Shown piece after piece: positions 22,009 to 31,133 of a stretch of DNA of 64,000 nucleotides. The notes under the pieces were generated by a model. That model saw nothing but the letters and a program-made list of their open reading frames with translations. It was not told where the DNA came from and made no database searches. The translations under genes and the position numbers were made by a program. The stretch covers positions 186,001 through 250,000 of the forward strand of contig JADJEZ010000004.1 of assembly GCA_016708825.1 (NCBI GenBank), given 5' to 3'. This stretch comes from Betaproteobacteria bacterium (GTDB taxonomy: Bacteria > Pseudomonadota > Gammaproteobacteria > Burkholderiales > Usitatibacteraceae). The stretch's first letter is position 1. Each line of letters begins with the position of its first letter.

Positions 22009-24233
22009 GCGCGGAAGCGTCCGGCACGCAGGCCCCGCTCGCGCTGGTCGTCGACGACGATCCGGCGCTGCGCCTCCTGATCCGGGCGAAGCTGCGCAAG
22101 GAGGGCGTTCGAGTCGCCGAAGCAGGCGACGGCGCCGAAGCGCTGGAAGCCTTCGACCGGATCGCGCCGGACATCGTGCTGCTCGACGTGGTCATGCCGC
22201 GGCTCGACGGCTTCGCCACGTGCCGCGCCCTGCGTGGCCGTGCCCAGGGCAGGCGCACGCCGATCCTCATGCTCACGGGCCTGGACGACGTCGAGTCGAT
22301 CGACCGCGCCTACGATGCGGGCGCCACGGATTTCCTGCCCAAGCCCATCAACTGGCCGATGCTCGGCCATCGCCTGCGCTACATCCTGCGCACCAGCGCG
22401 GCGGTGAACGAGCTGGCGGCGAGCCAGGCGCGGCTGGCGAGGTCGCAGCGCGTCGCGCGGCTCGGCAGCTGGGAGTGGGATGCGGCGAGCGGCCGGGTCT
22501 GCCGGTCGGACGAGACGCTGGCACTCGCCGGAGTAGCGGCGGAGCGTTTTCCCGCGACGCTTCCCGGCCTGCTGGACCTGGTGCGGCCGGAGGACCGCGG
22601 CCGGATTCTCGATGCCGCGGCGCGATGCCTCGGACCGGCCGCACCCGACTCGATCGAGTTCGGGTTGCTGCGCGCCGACGGCGCGATCCGGGCGGTGCAC
22701 TGCCACCTCGAGCGCGAAGTCGACGAGTCCGGCGCAGTCCTACGCCTGCACGGTACCGTGCAGGACGTGACGGAGCGAAAGCTCGCCGAGGAACGCATCC
22801 GGCACCTGGCCTACTTCGATGCCGTCACGGGCCTGCCCAATCGCTCCTGGCTGCTCGAGCGCCTGGACCAGATGATCGCGCGGGCGGGACGGCGCGACGA
22901 GAAGATGGCGGTCCTCTTCCTGGACCTCGACCAGTTCAAGCGCATCAACGACACGCTCGGGCACAGCGCGGGAGATGCGATGCTGGGCCAGGTTGCGCGG
23001 CGCATCGAAAGCTCGATCCGCCGCGAGGACGCGCTGGGTCGCGCCGGCGCCGATGCGGCCGAGGTGAGCATCGCCCGTCTCGGGGGCGACGAGTTCTGCG
23101 TGCTGCTCGAAGGCGTGGGGCGCGTGGAGGACGCGGCCCGGGTGGCGAAGAGGCTGCTGGAGGCATTCGGCGAGCCCTTCACCGTGGAGGGTTTCGAGAC
23201 TTTCGTCTCGGCGAGCATCGGCATCGCGATCCATCCCCACGACGGAGCGGACGGGAGCGGCCTGCTCAAGGCGGCCGACGCGGCCATGTACCACGCGAAG
23301 GAAAGAGGCCGCAACAACCACCAGTTCTACAGCCACGCGTTCAACGAGCGCGCGGCCGAGCGCCTGACCCTGGAGAACGAGTTGCGCCGTGCGCTGGAGC
23401 GCGACGAGTTCACGCTCCACTACCAGCCGAAGGTGCACGGCATCACGCGGCGCCTGGTGGGTCTCGAGGCGCTCGTGCGCTGGAACCATCCGGCGCGCGG
23501 GCTGGTGATGCCCGGGCAGTTCATTCCCGTGGCCGAGGAGTGCCGGCAGATCCTGCGCATCGACGAGTGGGTGCTCGGCGCCGCGTGCCGCCAGAACCGG
23601 GCCTGGCAGGACGCGGGGGGAGAGGCGGTCCCGGTGTCCGTGAATCTCTCGGGACACCAGTTCGCGCGGCCGGGCCTGGTCGAGGTCGTCGCGCGGACCC
23701 TCGAGGCAAGCCGCCTCGATCCGGTGCATCTCACCCTGGAAGTGACCGAGGGCGTGCTCATGGCGGACCACGAGGTGGTCTCCGCCAACCTGCGCCGGTT
23801 GAAGGCGATGGGCGTCAGGCTCTCTCTCGACGATTTCGGCACCGGGTACTCCTCGCTCAGCTACCTGAAGCGCCTGCCCCTGGACGAGATCAAGATCGAC
23901 CAGTCCTTCACGCGCGACATCGTCGGCGGCGCCGACAGCGCCGCCATCGTCGCCGCCATCGTGGCGATCGGCAGGACGCTCAACCTGGAACTGGTGGCCG
24001 AGGGCGTGGAGACGGAGGCGCAGCGCTCCTGCCTGATCGGGCAGGGCTGCGAAGTCATGCAGGGCTACCTGTTCGGCAGGCCCCAGCCCGTGGAGGCGGT
24101 GGCCGGCCTGCTAGGCGCGCGGGTCGCGGCCGGCGCGCCGGATCCGGCGCGCGACGAACCCGGCTACCACCAGGGCCAGCTCCACCAGGCGGAGCGGTTC
24201 TTGCCTTCCTGCGCGAGCGGAACCGCAGGGTAG
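22005..24233 (+). CDS. Response regulator with PAS, GGDEF and EAL domains (c-di-GMP turnover)
   Basis: A 742-residue protein: N-terminal receiver (ALVVDDDPALRLLIRAK, Asp in IVLLDVVMPRLDG, Lys in FLPKPINW), a PAS domain with LGSWEWDAASGRV, GGDEF domain with an intact ARLGGDEFCVLL, and EAL domain with LEALVRW, LEVTEGVLM, DDFGTGYSSL and VAEGVET. Cyclase and phosphodiesterase signatures both look catalytically competent. Which activity dominates cannot be told from sequence. GTG 22005 overlaps the hybrid kinase stop (GTGA), so it is probably the output of that phosphorelay. The last 70 bases overlap the convergent bamD gene; the EAL domain itself ends before that. Confidence 0.92.
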
Positions 24234-24967
24234 TTGGCGGCGAGGACCTTCTTCGCGCCGTCGCGCAGGTCCGGCATACCCATCCGGTCGTAGCCCTCGA
24301 CGATGATCTCCAGGGCCTCGCGGCGCTCCGGAGAACCGGGGAAGCGCACCAGGATGTCCTGCGCGCGATTGACCGCGCTCAGCCACGCCCCGCGCTTCAG
24401 GTAGTAGCGCGCCACGTGCACCTCGTGCCGGGCCAGCGCGTCCACGAGGTACTCCATGCGGCTGCGCGAGTCGTCGACGTAGCGGCTGCCGGGGTAGCGG
24501 GTCACCAGCTCCTTGAAAAGCTCGAAGGACTCCCGGGCGGCCTTCGGGTCGCGGTCGGCGAGGTCCTGGCGGCCCACGATGGAGGCGAGCGGGCCCAGGT
24601 CCTCGCGGAAATTGGCCAGCGCCTTGAGGTAGAGCGCGTAGTCGAGGTTGCGGTGGTTGGGGTACGCCTTCATGAAGCGGTCGATGGCGGATATCGACTG
24701 GGCGGTGTCGCCTTCCTTGTAGTAGGCGTAGGCGGTGTCGAGCTGCGCCTGCTGCGCGAAACGCCCGAAGGGGTACTTCGACTCGAGCTCTCCGTAGAGC
24801 TTCACGGCGCCGAGCCAGTTGCCGCTGTCCAGCTCCTCCTTCGCGGCGCGATACCAGTCCTGGGCAAGCCACTCGCGGCGCTCGTCCTTCTTGCCTTCCA
24901 GCCATCCGCAGCCCGCGAGCGCTATGCCGAGCGCGGCGAGGAGCACTGCCGTTACACTTCGCTTCAT
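24164..24967 (-). CDS. bamD: Outer-membrane protein assembly factor BamD
   Basis: BamD is the essential TPR lipoprotein of the BAM complex that folds beta-barrel proteins into the outer membrane. The 267-residue product has a lipoprotein signal ending ALAGC (Cys about residue 20). TPR segments follow, such as WYRAAKEELDSGNWLGAVKLY, and YPFGRFAQQAQLDTAYAYYK, and YPGSRYVDDSRSRMEYL, a hallmark of BamD. The start codon ATG (24967-24965) overlaps the divergent rluD ATG. A perfect TATAAT (24999-24994, minus strand) inside rluD is its probable -10. Confidence 0.94.
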   Translation of the reverse strand: MKRSVTAVLLAALGIALAGCGWLEGKKDERREWLAQDWYRAAKEELDSGNWLGAVKLYGELESKYPFGRFAQQAQLDTAYAYYKEGDTAQSISAIDRFMKAYPNHRNLDYALYLKALANFREDLGPLASIVGRQDLADRDPKAARESFELFKELVTRYPGSRYVDDSRSRMEYLVDALARHEVHVARYYLKRGAWLSAVNRAQDILVRFPGSPERREALEIIVEGYDRMGMPDLRDGAKKVLAANYPAVPLAQEGKNRSAWWSWPWW

Positions 24968-25916
24968 GGTCGATCCCGTGGCGAAACCCGCGAATTATAC
25001 CTCCGGCGAGGGGGCATTCCCGAAGCTTGCGCTGCGGGTCTACCCTGCCCTCGCGGGGCTTCGCCTGGACCAGGCGCTGGCGAAGCTGCTCCCGAAGGAG
25101 TCGAGGAGCCGGCTCGCGAGGCTGGTGGAGGAGGGAGCGGTCCTGGTCGATGGCGAGTGCGCCCGGCCGAGGCACAAGCTGCGCGGTGGAGAGCGGGTGG
25201 ACGTGACCCTGCTGCCGCGACCGGAGGAATCGGCCTTCCGGCCCGAGGAGATCGCGCTCGACGTGGTCCACGAGGACGCCGACGTCCTGGTGATCGCCAA
25301 GCCCGCCGGGCTCGTCGTGCACCCGGGCAGCGGCAACTGGGCCGGCACGATGCTGAACGCGCTGCTGCACCGCGCGCCGGAGCTGAAGGCGCTCCCGCGG
25401 GCGGGCATCGTGCACCGCCTGGACAAGGAAACGAGCGGGCTCCTCGTCGTGGCCAGGCACGAGGGCGCGATGCAGGATCTCGTGCGGCAGTTGCAGGCCC
25501 GCACCGTGAAGCGCACCTATCTCGCCATCGCGCGGGGAGCGATCGCGGCCGAAGGCGTGATCGATGCGCCGATCGGGCGCCATCCCGCGCAGCGCACGCG
25601 CATGGCGGTCGTTCCCGGCGGCAAGCCGGCCGTGACCCGCTTCCGGGTGCGCGAGCGCTTCGGCGCGCATGCGCTGCTCGAGTGCGAATTGGAGACCGGG
25701 CGCACGCACCAGATCCGCGTGCACCTCGCTTCCATCGGGCATCCGCTCGAAGGCGATCCGGTCTACGGCGCGCGCGGCGCAGCCCGCCTGCCGCGGCAGG
25801 CGCTGCACGCCTGGAAGCTCGCTTTCGACCACCCGGGATCGGGCAGGCGCGCGAGCTTCACCGCGCCGCCGCCGGCGGATTTCGAGGCGCTCGTCGAGGC
25901 CTTGCGCAACCCGTGA
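24966..25916 (+). CDS. rluD: 23S rRNA pseudouridine(1911/1915/1917) synthase RluD
   Basis: RluD isomerises uridines 1911, 1915 and 1917 in helix 69 of 23S rRNA. The 316-residue product has an N-terminal S4 RNA-binding domain (LRLDQALAKLLPKESRSRLARL) and the RluA-family catalytic core with the nucleophile Asp in HRLDKETSGLL. Family motifs ELETGRTHQIRVHL and HPLEGDPVYG are also seen. The bamD-rluD-pgeF order is common in proteobacteria. The ATG at 24966 overlaps the bamD start on the other strand; a GTG at 24978 is an alternative because the first 15 residues are not conserved. The stop overlaps the next GTG. Confidence 0.94.
   Translation: MVDPVAKPANYTSGEGAFPKLALRVYPALAGLRLDQALAKLLPKESRSRLARLVEEGAVLVDGECARPRHKLRGGERVDVTLLPRPEESAFRPEEIALDVVHEDADVLVIAKPAGLVVHPGSGNWAGTMLNALLHRAPELKALPRAGIVHRLDKETSGLLVVARHEGAMQDLVRQLQARTVKRTYLAIARGAIAAEGVIDAPIGRHPAQRTRMAVVPGGKPAVTRFRVRERFGAHALLECELETGRTHQIRVHLASIGHPLEGDPVYGARGAARLPRQALHAWKLAFDHPGSGRRASFTAPPPADFEALVEALRNP
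24994..24999 (-). promoter_or_regulatory. Predicted -10 element of bamD
   Basis: On the minus strand this reads TATAAT, 26 bases upstream of the bamD ATG, which would give a leader of about 20 bases. A poor -35 (CGGGAA-like) is at 17-base spacing. It lies inside the first codons of the divergent rluD gene. Confidence 0.45.
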
Positions 25917-26677
25917 GCCTGCCCGCGGACTGGATCGTCCCCGACTGGCCCGCGCCCGCGCGCGTGCGCGCCTTCGTCACGACGCGCGCGGGCGGCGTGA
26001 GCGAGGGCGAGTACGGTTCGCTCAATCTCGGCGCGTCGAGCGGAGACGACGCGCGGCGCGTGGCTGCCAACCGCCTCGCCGTGCGCGCGCACCTGCCGTG
26101 CGCGCCGCGCTGGCTCGAGCAGGTGCATGGCACGGCGGTGGCCGACCTGGATGCCCTGCAAGGAGACGCCGAACCCGTCGCCGATGCCGCGGTCACCGCC
26201 GTGGCGGGGCGAGTGGCCGTGGTGCTCACGGCCGATTGCCTGCCGGTGTTCCTGTGCCGCGAGGACGGCAAGCGCGTGGCCGTGGCGCACGCGGGATGGC
26301 GCGGTCTCGCGGCCGGCGTCCTCGAGAACGCCGTCGCCGCGCTCGGAGGCGACGCGGGAGGCGTCCTCGCCTGGCTGGGACCGGCCATCGGGCCGGGCGC
26401 CTTCGAGGTGGGCCCCGAGGTGCGCGAAGTCTTCGTCGCCGCCGACCGGCAATCCGGCGCCGCGTTCGCGCCGCACGGCGGGGGCAAGTACCTGGCCGAC
26501 CTGTACGCGCTCGCGAGGCTGCGCCTTGCGGCGGCGGGCGTGGAGCGGATGTCGGGCGGCGGCTACTGCACCTTCGCCGAACAGGGGAGGTTCTTCTCCT
26601 ACCGGCGCGCCAGGCGCAGCGGGCGCCTGGGTGCCTTCATCTGGATCGACGGGGAGGGTGCCGGCTTCGGCCGTTGA
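25913..26677 (+). CDS. pgeF: Peptidoglycan editing factor PgeF (laccase-domain, YfiH family)
   Basis: PgeF (YfiH) removes wrongly incorporated amino acids from UDP-MurNAc precursors; older annotations call it polyphenol oxidase. The 254-residue product shows FVTTRAGGVSEG at the N terminus, the metal-site motifs LTADCLPVFL and VAHAGWRGLAAGV. It also has the C-terminal GGGYCTFAEQGRFFSYRR, i.e. the conserved Cys/His ligands. GTG 25913 overlaps the rluD stop (GTGA), so the two are translationally coupled. Confidence 0.93.
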   Translation: MSLPADWIVPDWPAPARVRAFVTTRAGGVSEGEYGSLNLGASSGDDARRVAANRLAVRAHLPCAPRWLEQVHGTAVADLDALQGDAEPVADAAVTAVAGRVAVVLTADCLPVFLCREDGKRVAVAHAGWRGLAAGVLENAVAALGGDAGGVLAWLGPAIGPGAFEVGPEVREVFVAADRQSGAAFAPHGGGKYLADLYALARLRLAAAGVERMSGGGYCTFAEQGRFFSYRRARRSGRLGAFIWIDGEGAGFGR

Positions 26678-26722
26678 CGCGGCTGCTAGACTGGATGCAA
26701 CTCAGTCGCGCGAACGCTTCCC

Positions 26723-27508
26723 ATGCCCGTCCTTGCCTGGATCCTCGCCGCCTGCCTCGCCGGCGGGCTGCTCTCGGTGCTGCTCGCCTCCCTGGTCGCG
26801 TTCCGGGTCCAGGCACGCCTCGTGCCCGTCCTCGTGAGCTACGCCGTGGGCGCGCTGCTCGGCGCGGTGTTCCTGGACATCCTGCCGCACCTCTTCGAGA
26901 AGACCGACAACCACGGCGCGACGGCCGCGCTCATCCTCTTCGGCATCCTCGGTTTCTTCGTGCTGGAGAAGCTCCTCCTGTGGCGGCACCATCACGGCGA
27001 AGCGCACGAAGCCGATCCGTCGGGCCATGGGCACGACCACGCGCACGACTCGGGCCGTTCGGGCTGGATGATCGTGGTCGGCGACTCGTTCCACAACTTC
27101 ACCGACGGCATCATCATCGCGAGCGCCTTTCTCGCCGACGTGAACCTGGGGGTGGTCACCGCGGCGGCGATCGTCGCCCACGAGGTGCCCCAGGAGGTGG
27201 GCGATTTCCTGGTGCTGCTCAATTCCGGATTCTCCAAGGCGAAGGCGCTCGCGCTGAACGCCGTGTCGAGCCTCGCGGCCGTGGCGGGCGCGCTGCTCGG
27301 CTACTTTGCCCTTTCCGCCGCGGAACAGTGGGTGCCGCGGGTCCTCGCCCTCTCCGCGGCCGGCATGCTCTACGTGGCGGTGGCGGACCTGATTCCGGGG
27401 CTGCACCGGCGCGCCCGCCTGGCGGAGACCGCGACGCAGGTGCTCTTCATCGGCCTGGGCATCGCCACGCTCTGGGGCGTGCACCTGTTGCAGTCGGGCG
27501 GGCATTAG
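26723..27508 (+). CDS. ZIP-family metal transporter
   Basis: A 261-residue inner-membrane transporter of the ZIP family, expected to import Zn(II) or other divalent metals. About eight membrane helices are visible. The metal-path motifs in helices IV and V are present: FHNFTDGIIIASAF and AHEVPQEVGDFLVLL. A His-rich cytoplasmic loop (RHHHGEAHEADPSGHGHDH) sits between helices III and IV, typical of ZIP proteins and probably a metal sensor or buffer. The ATG at 26723 follows pgeF by 45 bases. Metal specificity is not deducible. Confidence 0.92.
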   Translation: MPVLAWILAACLAGGLLSVLLASLVAFRVQARLVPVLVSYAVGALLGAVFLDILPHLFEKTDNHGATAALILFGILGFFVLEKLLLWRHHHGEAHEADPSGHGHDHAHDSGRSGWMIVVGDSFHNFTDGIIIASAFLADVNLGVVTAAAIVAHEVPQEVGDFLVLLNSGFSKAKALALNAVSSLAAVAGALLGYFALSAAEQWVPRVLALSAAGMLYVAVADLIPGLHRRARLAETATQVLFIGLGIATLWGVHLLQSGGH

Positions 27509-27528
27509 GGAATTCCCCCCTCCCGTTC

Positions 27529-27559
27529 CTTGACACCCCCGGGGGGTGCCCCCCACAAT
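27529..27559 (+). promoter_or_regulatory. Possible phaC promoter overlapped by a GC palindrome
   Basis: A consensus TTGACA (27529-27534) is followed after 19 bases by CACAAT (27554-27559). The perfect inverted repeat CACCCCC/GGGGGTG lies across the -35 and spacer. The long spacing and weak -10 make it a tentative promoter; the palindrome could be an operator. The lack of a T-run argues against a terminator for the ZIP gene. Confidence 0.3.
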
Positions 27560-27619
27560 GAGGGGGAAAAATCCCTGAATATCCAAAGGTTTGCGTCGTA
27601 ACCGGCGCATTGTCCCGCC

Positions 27620-29361
27620 ATGCCGAAATCCCACGCTCCCCACGCCGAACGCATCGTCGGACTGCTGCGCAAGTCCCACGAGAAGATCGCCTCGTCGATG
27701 CACGCGGACAATCCGACCCACCACGTGATGGCCGGCTTCTCCGAGGCCTACCGCGCCTGGCTCGAATCCGTCTCGGCGAAGCCGCAGACGCTGCTCGACC
27801 TGCAGGGCAAGTACATGCAGGCGCAGATGGACCTCTGGATGAAGGCCTTCCAGCCCGACGCCGGGAACGCGGAGCCCGGGGTCGCCGACAAGCGGTTCAA
27901 CGCGCCGGAGTGGGAGTCGCTGCCGCTCTTCCGCTACTACCGGGACTCCTACCTCCTCACCTCGAAGATGATGATGCAGGCGGTCGACGAGGCCGAGCTC
28001 GGCGCGGCCGACAAGCGGCGCATGCGCTTCTTCATGCGCCAGTACCTGGACGCAGCCGCGCCCTCGAACTACCTCGCCACGAACCCGGAGGCGATCAAGG
28101 CGGCGCTCGAGAGCGGCGGCAAGTCCATCGAGGAGGGGATGAAGAACCTCGTGGCGGACATGGAGAAGGGACGCATCTCCATGACCGACGAGGGCGCCTT
28201 CGAGGTCGGCCGCAATATCGCGCTCACGAAGGGGCGGTGGTCTTCGAGAACGAGCTGATCCAGCTGATCCAGTACTCCCCGCTCACGGCGAAGGTGCGCG
28301 AGCGCCCGCTGGTGATGGTGCCGCCCTGCATCAACAAGTTCTACATCATGGACCTGCAGCCGGAGAACTCGCTCGTGCGCTACGCCGTGGAGCAGGGGCA
28401 CACGGTGTTCATGGTGTCCTGGCGCAACGTGAAGCCGCCGCAGGACAAGCTCACCTGGGACGACTACCTCGAGATGGGCGTGATCGCGGCGCTCGACGAG
28501 GCGAAGGCGGCGACCGGCGCGAAGCAGGTGAACGCGCTCGGCTTCTGCATCGGCGGGACGCTGCTCTCCTGTGCCCTCGCGGTGCTCGCGAGGAAGAAGA
28601 AGAAGCCCGTGGCGAGCCTCACCCTCATGACCTCGCTCCTGGAGTTCTCCGACGTGGGCGAGATCCGCGTCTACATCGACAAGAACTTCGTGGAGAAGCG
28701 CGAGAAGAAGCTCGCCAAGGGCGGGATCGTCCCCGGAGCCGAGCTCGCGAGCGCCTTCTCGAGCCTGCGCGCGAACGACCTGGTGTGGTCCTACGTCGTC
28801 TCGAACTACCTGAAGGGAAACCAGCCGCCGGCCTTCGACCTGCTCTACTGGAACGGGGATTCGACGAACCTTTCGGGGCCGATGTACGCCTCGTACCTGA
28901 GGAACACCTACCAGGACAACCGTCTCGCCGAGCCCGATGCGCTCGAGATGTGCGGCGTGCCGCTGGACCTGGGGCGCGTGGACATCCCGGCCTTCGTGTT
29001 CGCCGCGCGCGAGGACCACATCGTGCCGTGGAAGGGCGCCTACGGGAGCGCGCGCTGCCTGGGCGGGAAGAAGGTGAAGTTCGTCCTCGGGGCGAGCGGG
29101 CACATCGCCGGCTCCATCAACCCGGCGACGAAGGGCAAGCGCAGCCACTGGGTGAACGACCGGCTCGGGCCCGATGCCGACCAGTGGTTCACGCAGTCGA
29201 AGGAAGTGCCGGGAAGCTGGTGGGTGCCGTGGACGGCGTGGCTCGAGCCCTTCGCGGGGAAGCTGGTAGCCGCGCGCGCGAAACTGGGCGACGCGAAGCA
29301 CAAGCCCCTGGAACCGGCGCCGGGGCGGTACGTGCAGGAACGGGCCGAGATCGAGCAGTGA
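27620..29361 (+). pseudogene. phaC: Class I poly(R)-hydroxyalkanoate synthase PhaC, one frameshift
   Basis: PhaC polymerises (R)-3-hydroxyacyl-CoA into PHA granules. The N-terminal PhaC_N region is encoded in the first frame (LLDLQGKYMQAQMDLWM, then FFMRQYLDAAAPSNYLATNP). After NIALT one base is missing near 28228: adding a G gives TEGAVVFENELIQLIQYSPL, the normal class I sequence. The second frame runs to 29361 with the catalytic Cys in NALGFCIGGTLL, the Asp in AAREDHIVPW and the His in GASGHIAGSIN. Repaired length is about 580 residues. phaB follows after 58 bases. The frameshift is more likely a sequence error than decay, since both halves are fully conserved. Confidence 0.92.
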
Positions 29362-29419
29362 CGACCAAGCCCGCGGGAACGCCCGCGGCGCGCGAAACAC
29401 CACCAGGAGGAGGGATCAC

Positions 29420-30163
29420 ATGACGCAACGCATCGCACTCGTGACCGGAGGCATGGGCGGCCTGGGCGAAGCCATCTGCATGAAGCTCGCCCGCATGGGC
29501 ATCAAGGTCGTGGTGACCTACTCGCCGGGCAACGCGAAGCACAAGGAATGGCTGAAGGACATGGAGGGGCGCGACTACCATTTCCACGCCACTGCCTGCG
29601 ACGTGTCGGACTTCGATTCCTGCCAGGAGGCGGCCGCGAAGATCAAGGCCGAGGTCGGCCCCATCGACATCCTCATCAACAACGCCGGCATCACCCGCGA
29701 CATGACCTTCAAGAAAATGGGCAAGGTCGACTGGGAAGCGGTGATGAAGACGAACCTGGACAGCGTCTTCAACATGTCCAAGCCGGTCGTGGACGCGATG
29801 GTCGAGCGCGGCTGGGGGCGGGTCATCAACGTCTCCAGCGTGAACGGGCAGAAGGGCGCCTTCGGGCAGACGAACTACTCGGCGGCGAAGGCCGGCATGC
29901 ACGGCTTCACCAAGGCGCTGGCGCTCGAAGTGGCCAGGAAGGGCGTCACCGTGAACACGATCTCCCCGGGCTACATCGGGACCAAGATGGTGATGGCGAT
30001 TCCCAAGGAAGTCCTCGACTCGAAGATCATCCCGCAGATCCCGCTGGGAAGGCTCGGCCAGCCCGAGGAAGTGGCGGGCCTGTGCGCCTATCTCGCTTCC
30101 GACGAGGCGGCCTTCATCACCGGCGCCAACATCTCGATCAACGGCGGGCAGCACATGTTCTAG
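29420..30163 (+). CDS. phaB: Acetoacetyl-CoA reductase PhaB
   Basis: PhaB reduces acetoacetyl-CoA to (R)-3-hydroxybutyryl-CoA with NADPH, the PHA monomer. The 247-residue SDR protein has the cofactor loop TGGMGGLGEAIC, NNAGITRD, catalytic Ser in VINVSSVNG and the YSAAKAG Tyr/Lys pair. The C-terminal ISINGGQHMF is PhaB-like. A strong ribosome-binding site AGGAGGAGGG precedes the ATG. It follows phaC directly, as in many beta-proteobacterial PHA operons. A strong terminator follows it. Confidence 0.95.
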   Translation: MTQRIALVTGGMGGLGEAICMKLARMGIKVVVTYSPGNAKHKEWLKDMEGRDYHFHATACDVSDFDSCQEAAAKIKAEVGPIDILINNAGITRDMTFKKMGKVDWEAVMKTNLDSVFNMSKPVVDAMVERGWGRVINVSSVNGQKGAFGQTNYSAAKAGMHGFTKALALEVARKGVTVNTISPGYIGTKMVMAIPKEVLDSKIIPQIPLGRLGQPEEVAGLCAYLASDEAAFITGANISINGGQHMF

Positions 30164-30182
30164 CGGGCGGCAGCCCGGAAGC

Positions 30183-30218
30183 GGAAAGGGGCGCCCCGCG
30201 AGGCGCCCCTTTCCTTTT
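30183..30218 (+). terminator. Intrinsic terminator after phaB (serves both convergent phaB genes)
   Basis: A 13-bp perfect stem (GGAAAGGGGCGCC with GGCGCCCCTTTCC) with a six-base loop is followed by TTTTC on the plus strand. It lies in the gap between two convergent phaB genes. The minus-strand side lacks a clear T-run beyond the stem, so it is best for the plus-strand transcript. Confidence 0.75.
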
Positions 30219-30233
30219 CGACCGACGCCCGGT

Positions 30234-30983
30234 TCAGGCGTACATGTGCAGGCCGCCGTTCACCGACAGGTTCGTGCCCGTGATGTAGGCGGCCTTGTCG
30301 GAAGCGAGGAAGGCCACGGATTCGGCGACCTCGTCGGGCATCGCCAGGCGTCCGGCCGGGATCTGCGCCACGATCTGCTTGCGCACGTCCTCGCGGATGG
30401 CGGCCACCATTTCCGTTTCCACGTAGCCGGGGGAGATCGCGTTCACGGTGACGCCTTTCTTCACCACTTCCTGCGCGAGCGCCTTGGTGAAGCCGAGGAT
30501 GCCCGCCTTCGCCGCCGAGTAGTTGGTCTGCCCGAACTGGCCGCGGACGGCGTTCACCGACGAGATGTTGACGATGCGGCCCCAGCCGCGGTCGCACATG
30601 CCGTCGATCACCTGTCGCGTCACGTTGAAGACGCTCGTGAGGTTGGTGTCGATGACCGCGTGCCACTGCTCGGGCGTCATCTTGCGGAAGGTCGTGTCGC
30701 GCGTGATGCCGGCGCAGTTCACCAGGATGTCGACGGGGCCGTGGTCCCTGGCGATTGCCGAGACCATCTCGCCCATCGCGTCGTAGTCCGTGACGTCGCC
30801 GAAGGCAAGCGCCGTGCTGCCGCCGTTCAGGCCCGCCGCGGCCATGTTCGAGAGGAACTTGCTCTCCGTCCCGGGTATGGCGTAGTTGGCCACCACGAAG
30901 TTGCCCTGCTTCGCGAGCATCTTGCAGATGGCGCTTCCGATGCCGCCCACGCCGCCGGTGACCAGTGCGATCTTCTTGTCCAT
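30234..30983 (-). CDS. phaB: Second acetoacetyl-CoA reductase, PhaB paralogue
   Basis: A 249-residue SDR paralogue of the preceding PhaB on the opposite strand. Cofactor loop TGGVGGIGSAIC, NCAGITRDTTFRKM, INISSVNAVRGQFGQ with the catalytic Ser, and YSAAKAG are all present, as is the end SVNGGLHMYA. The level of similarity and the PHA context indicate the same reaction. A role with a different chain length or redox preference is possible but not readable. ATG 30983 is preferred over an upstream in-frame ATG (31013) because family homology begins at MDKKIALV. A terminator separates it from phaP upstream, so it probably has a separate promoter or depends on read-through. Confidence 0.92.
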   Translation of the reverse strand: MDKKIALVTGGVGGIGSAICKMLAKQGNFVVANYAIPGTESKFLSNMAAAGLNGGSTALAFGDVTDYDAMGEMVSAIARDHGPVDILVNCAGITRDTTFRKMTPEQWHAVIDTNLTSVFNVTRQVIDGMCDRGWGRIVNISSVNAVRGQFGQTNYSAAKAGILGFTKALAQEVVKKGVTVNAISPGYVETEMVAAIREDVRKQIVAQIPAGRLAMPDEVAESVAFLASDKAAYITGTNLSVNGGLHMYA

Positions 30984-31030
30984 GTGACTGCCTTTCTTGT
31001 GATGAGGGGCCATCGTGCCGGGCCCCTTCT

Positions 31031-31061
31031 AAAAAAAAACCCCAGGTTGGAACCTGGGGTT
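31031..31061 (-). terminator. Intrinsic terminator downstream of the phasin gene
   Basis: On the minus strand the stem AACCCCAGGTT / AACCTGGGGTT has a two-base loop in the written form and is followed by an uninterrupted run of nine T. It ends the phaP transcript before the second phaB gene. Confidence 0.85.
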
Positions 31062-31065
31062 CGAA

Positions 31066-31098
31066 CCTTTATCCAAATTTTGGGATTTGCGATAAAGG
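31066..31098 (-). other. Second RNA hairpin between phaP and its terminator
   Basis: CCTTTATC and GATAAAGG flank the inner arms CAAAT and ATTTG with a six-base loop. Together they give a 13-bp stem with one bulged base. It sits immediately upstream (minus strand) of the intrinsic terminator and its AT-rich make-up is unlike the surroundings. It may stabilise the phasin mRNA 3' end or act with the terminator; no protein is encoded. Confidence 0.5.
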
Positions 31099-31133
31099 AG
31101 GAGGAGACTTAAGCGGAGCGTCGTGCCTCCGCG

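Noticed and set aside
27535..27550. GC palindrome as terminator of the ZIP transporter gene
   Set aside because: No T-run follows on either strand, and a TTGACA overlaps it.
31090..31110. Plus-strand Shine-Dalgarno-like AAAGGAGGAGGAG
   Set aside because: No start codon with a protein-like frame follows on that strand; the phasin gene occupies the other strand.
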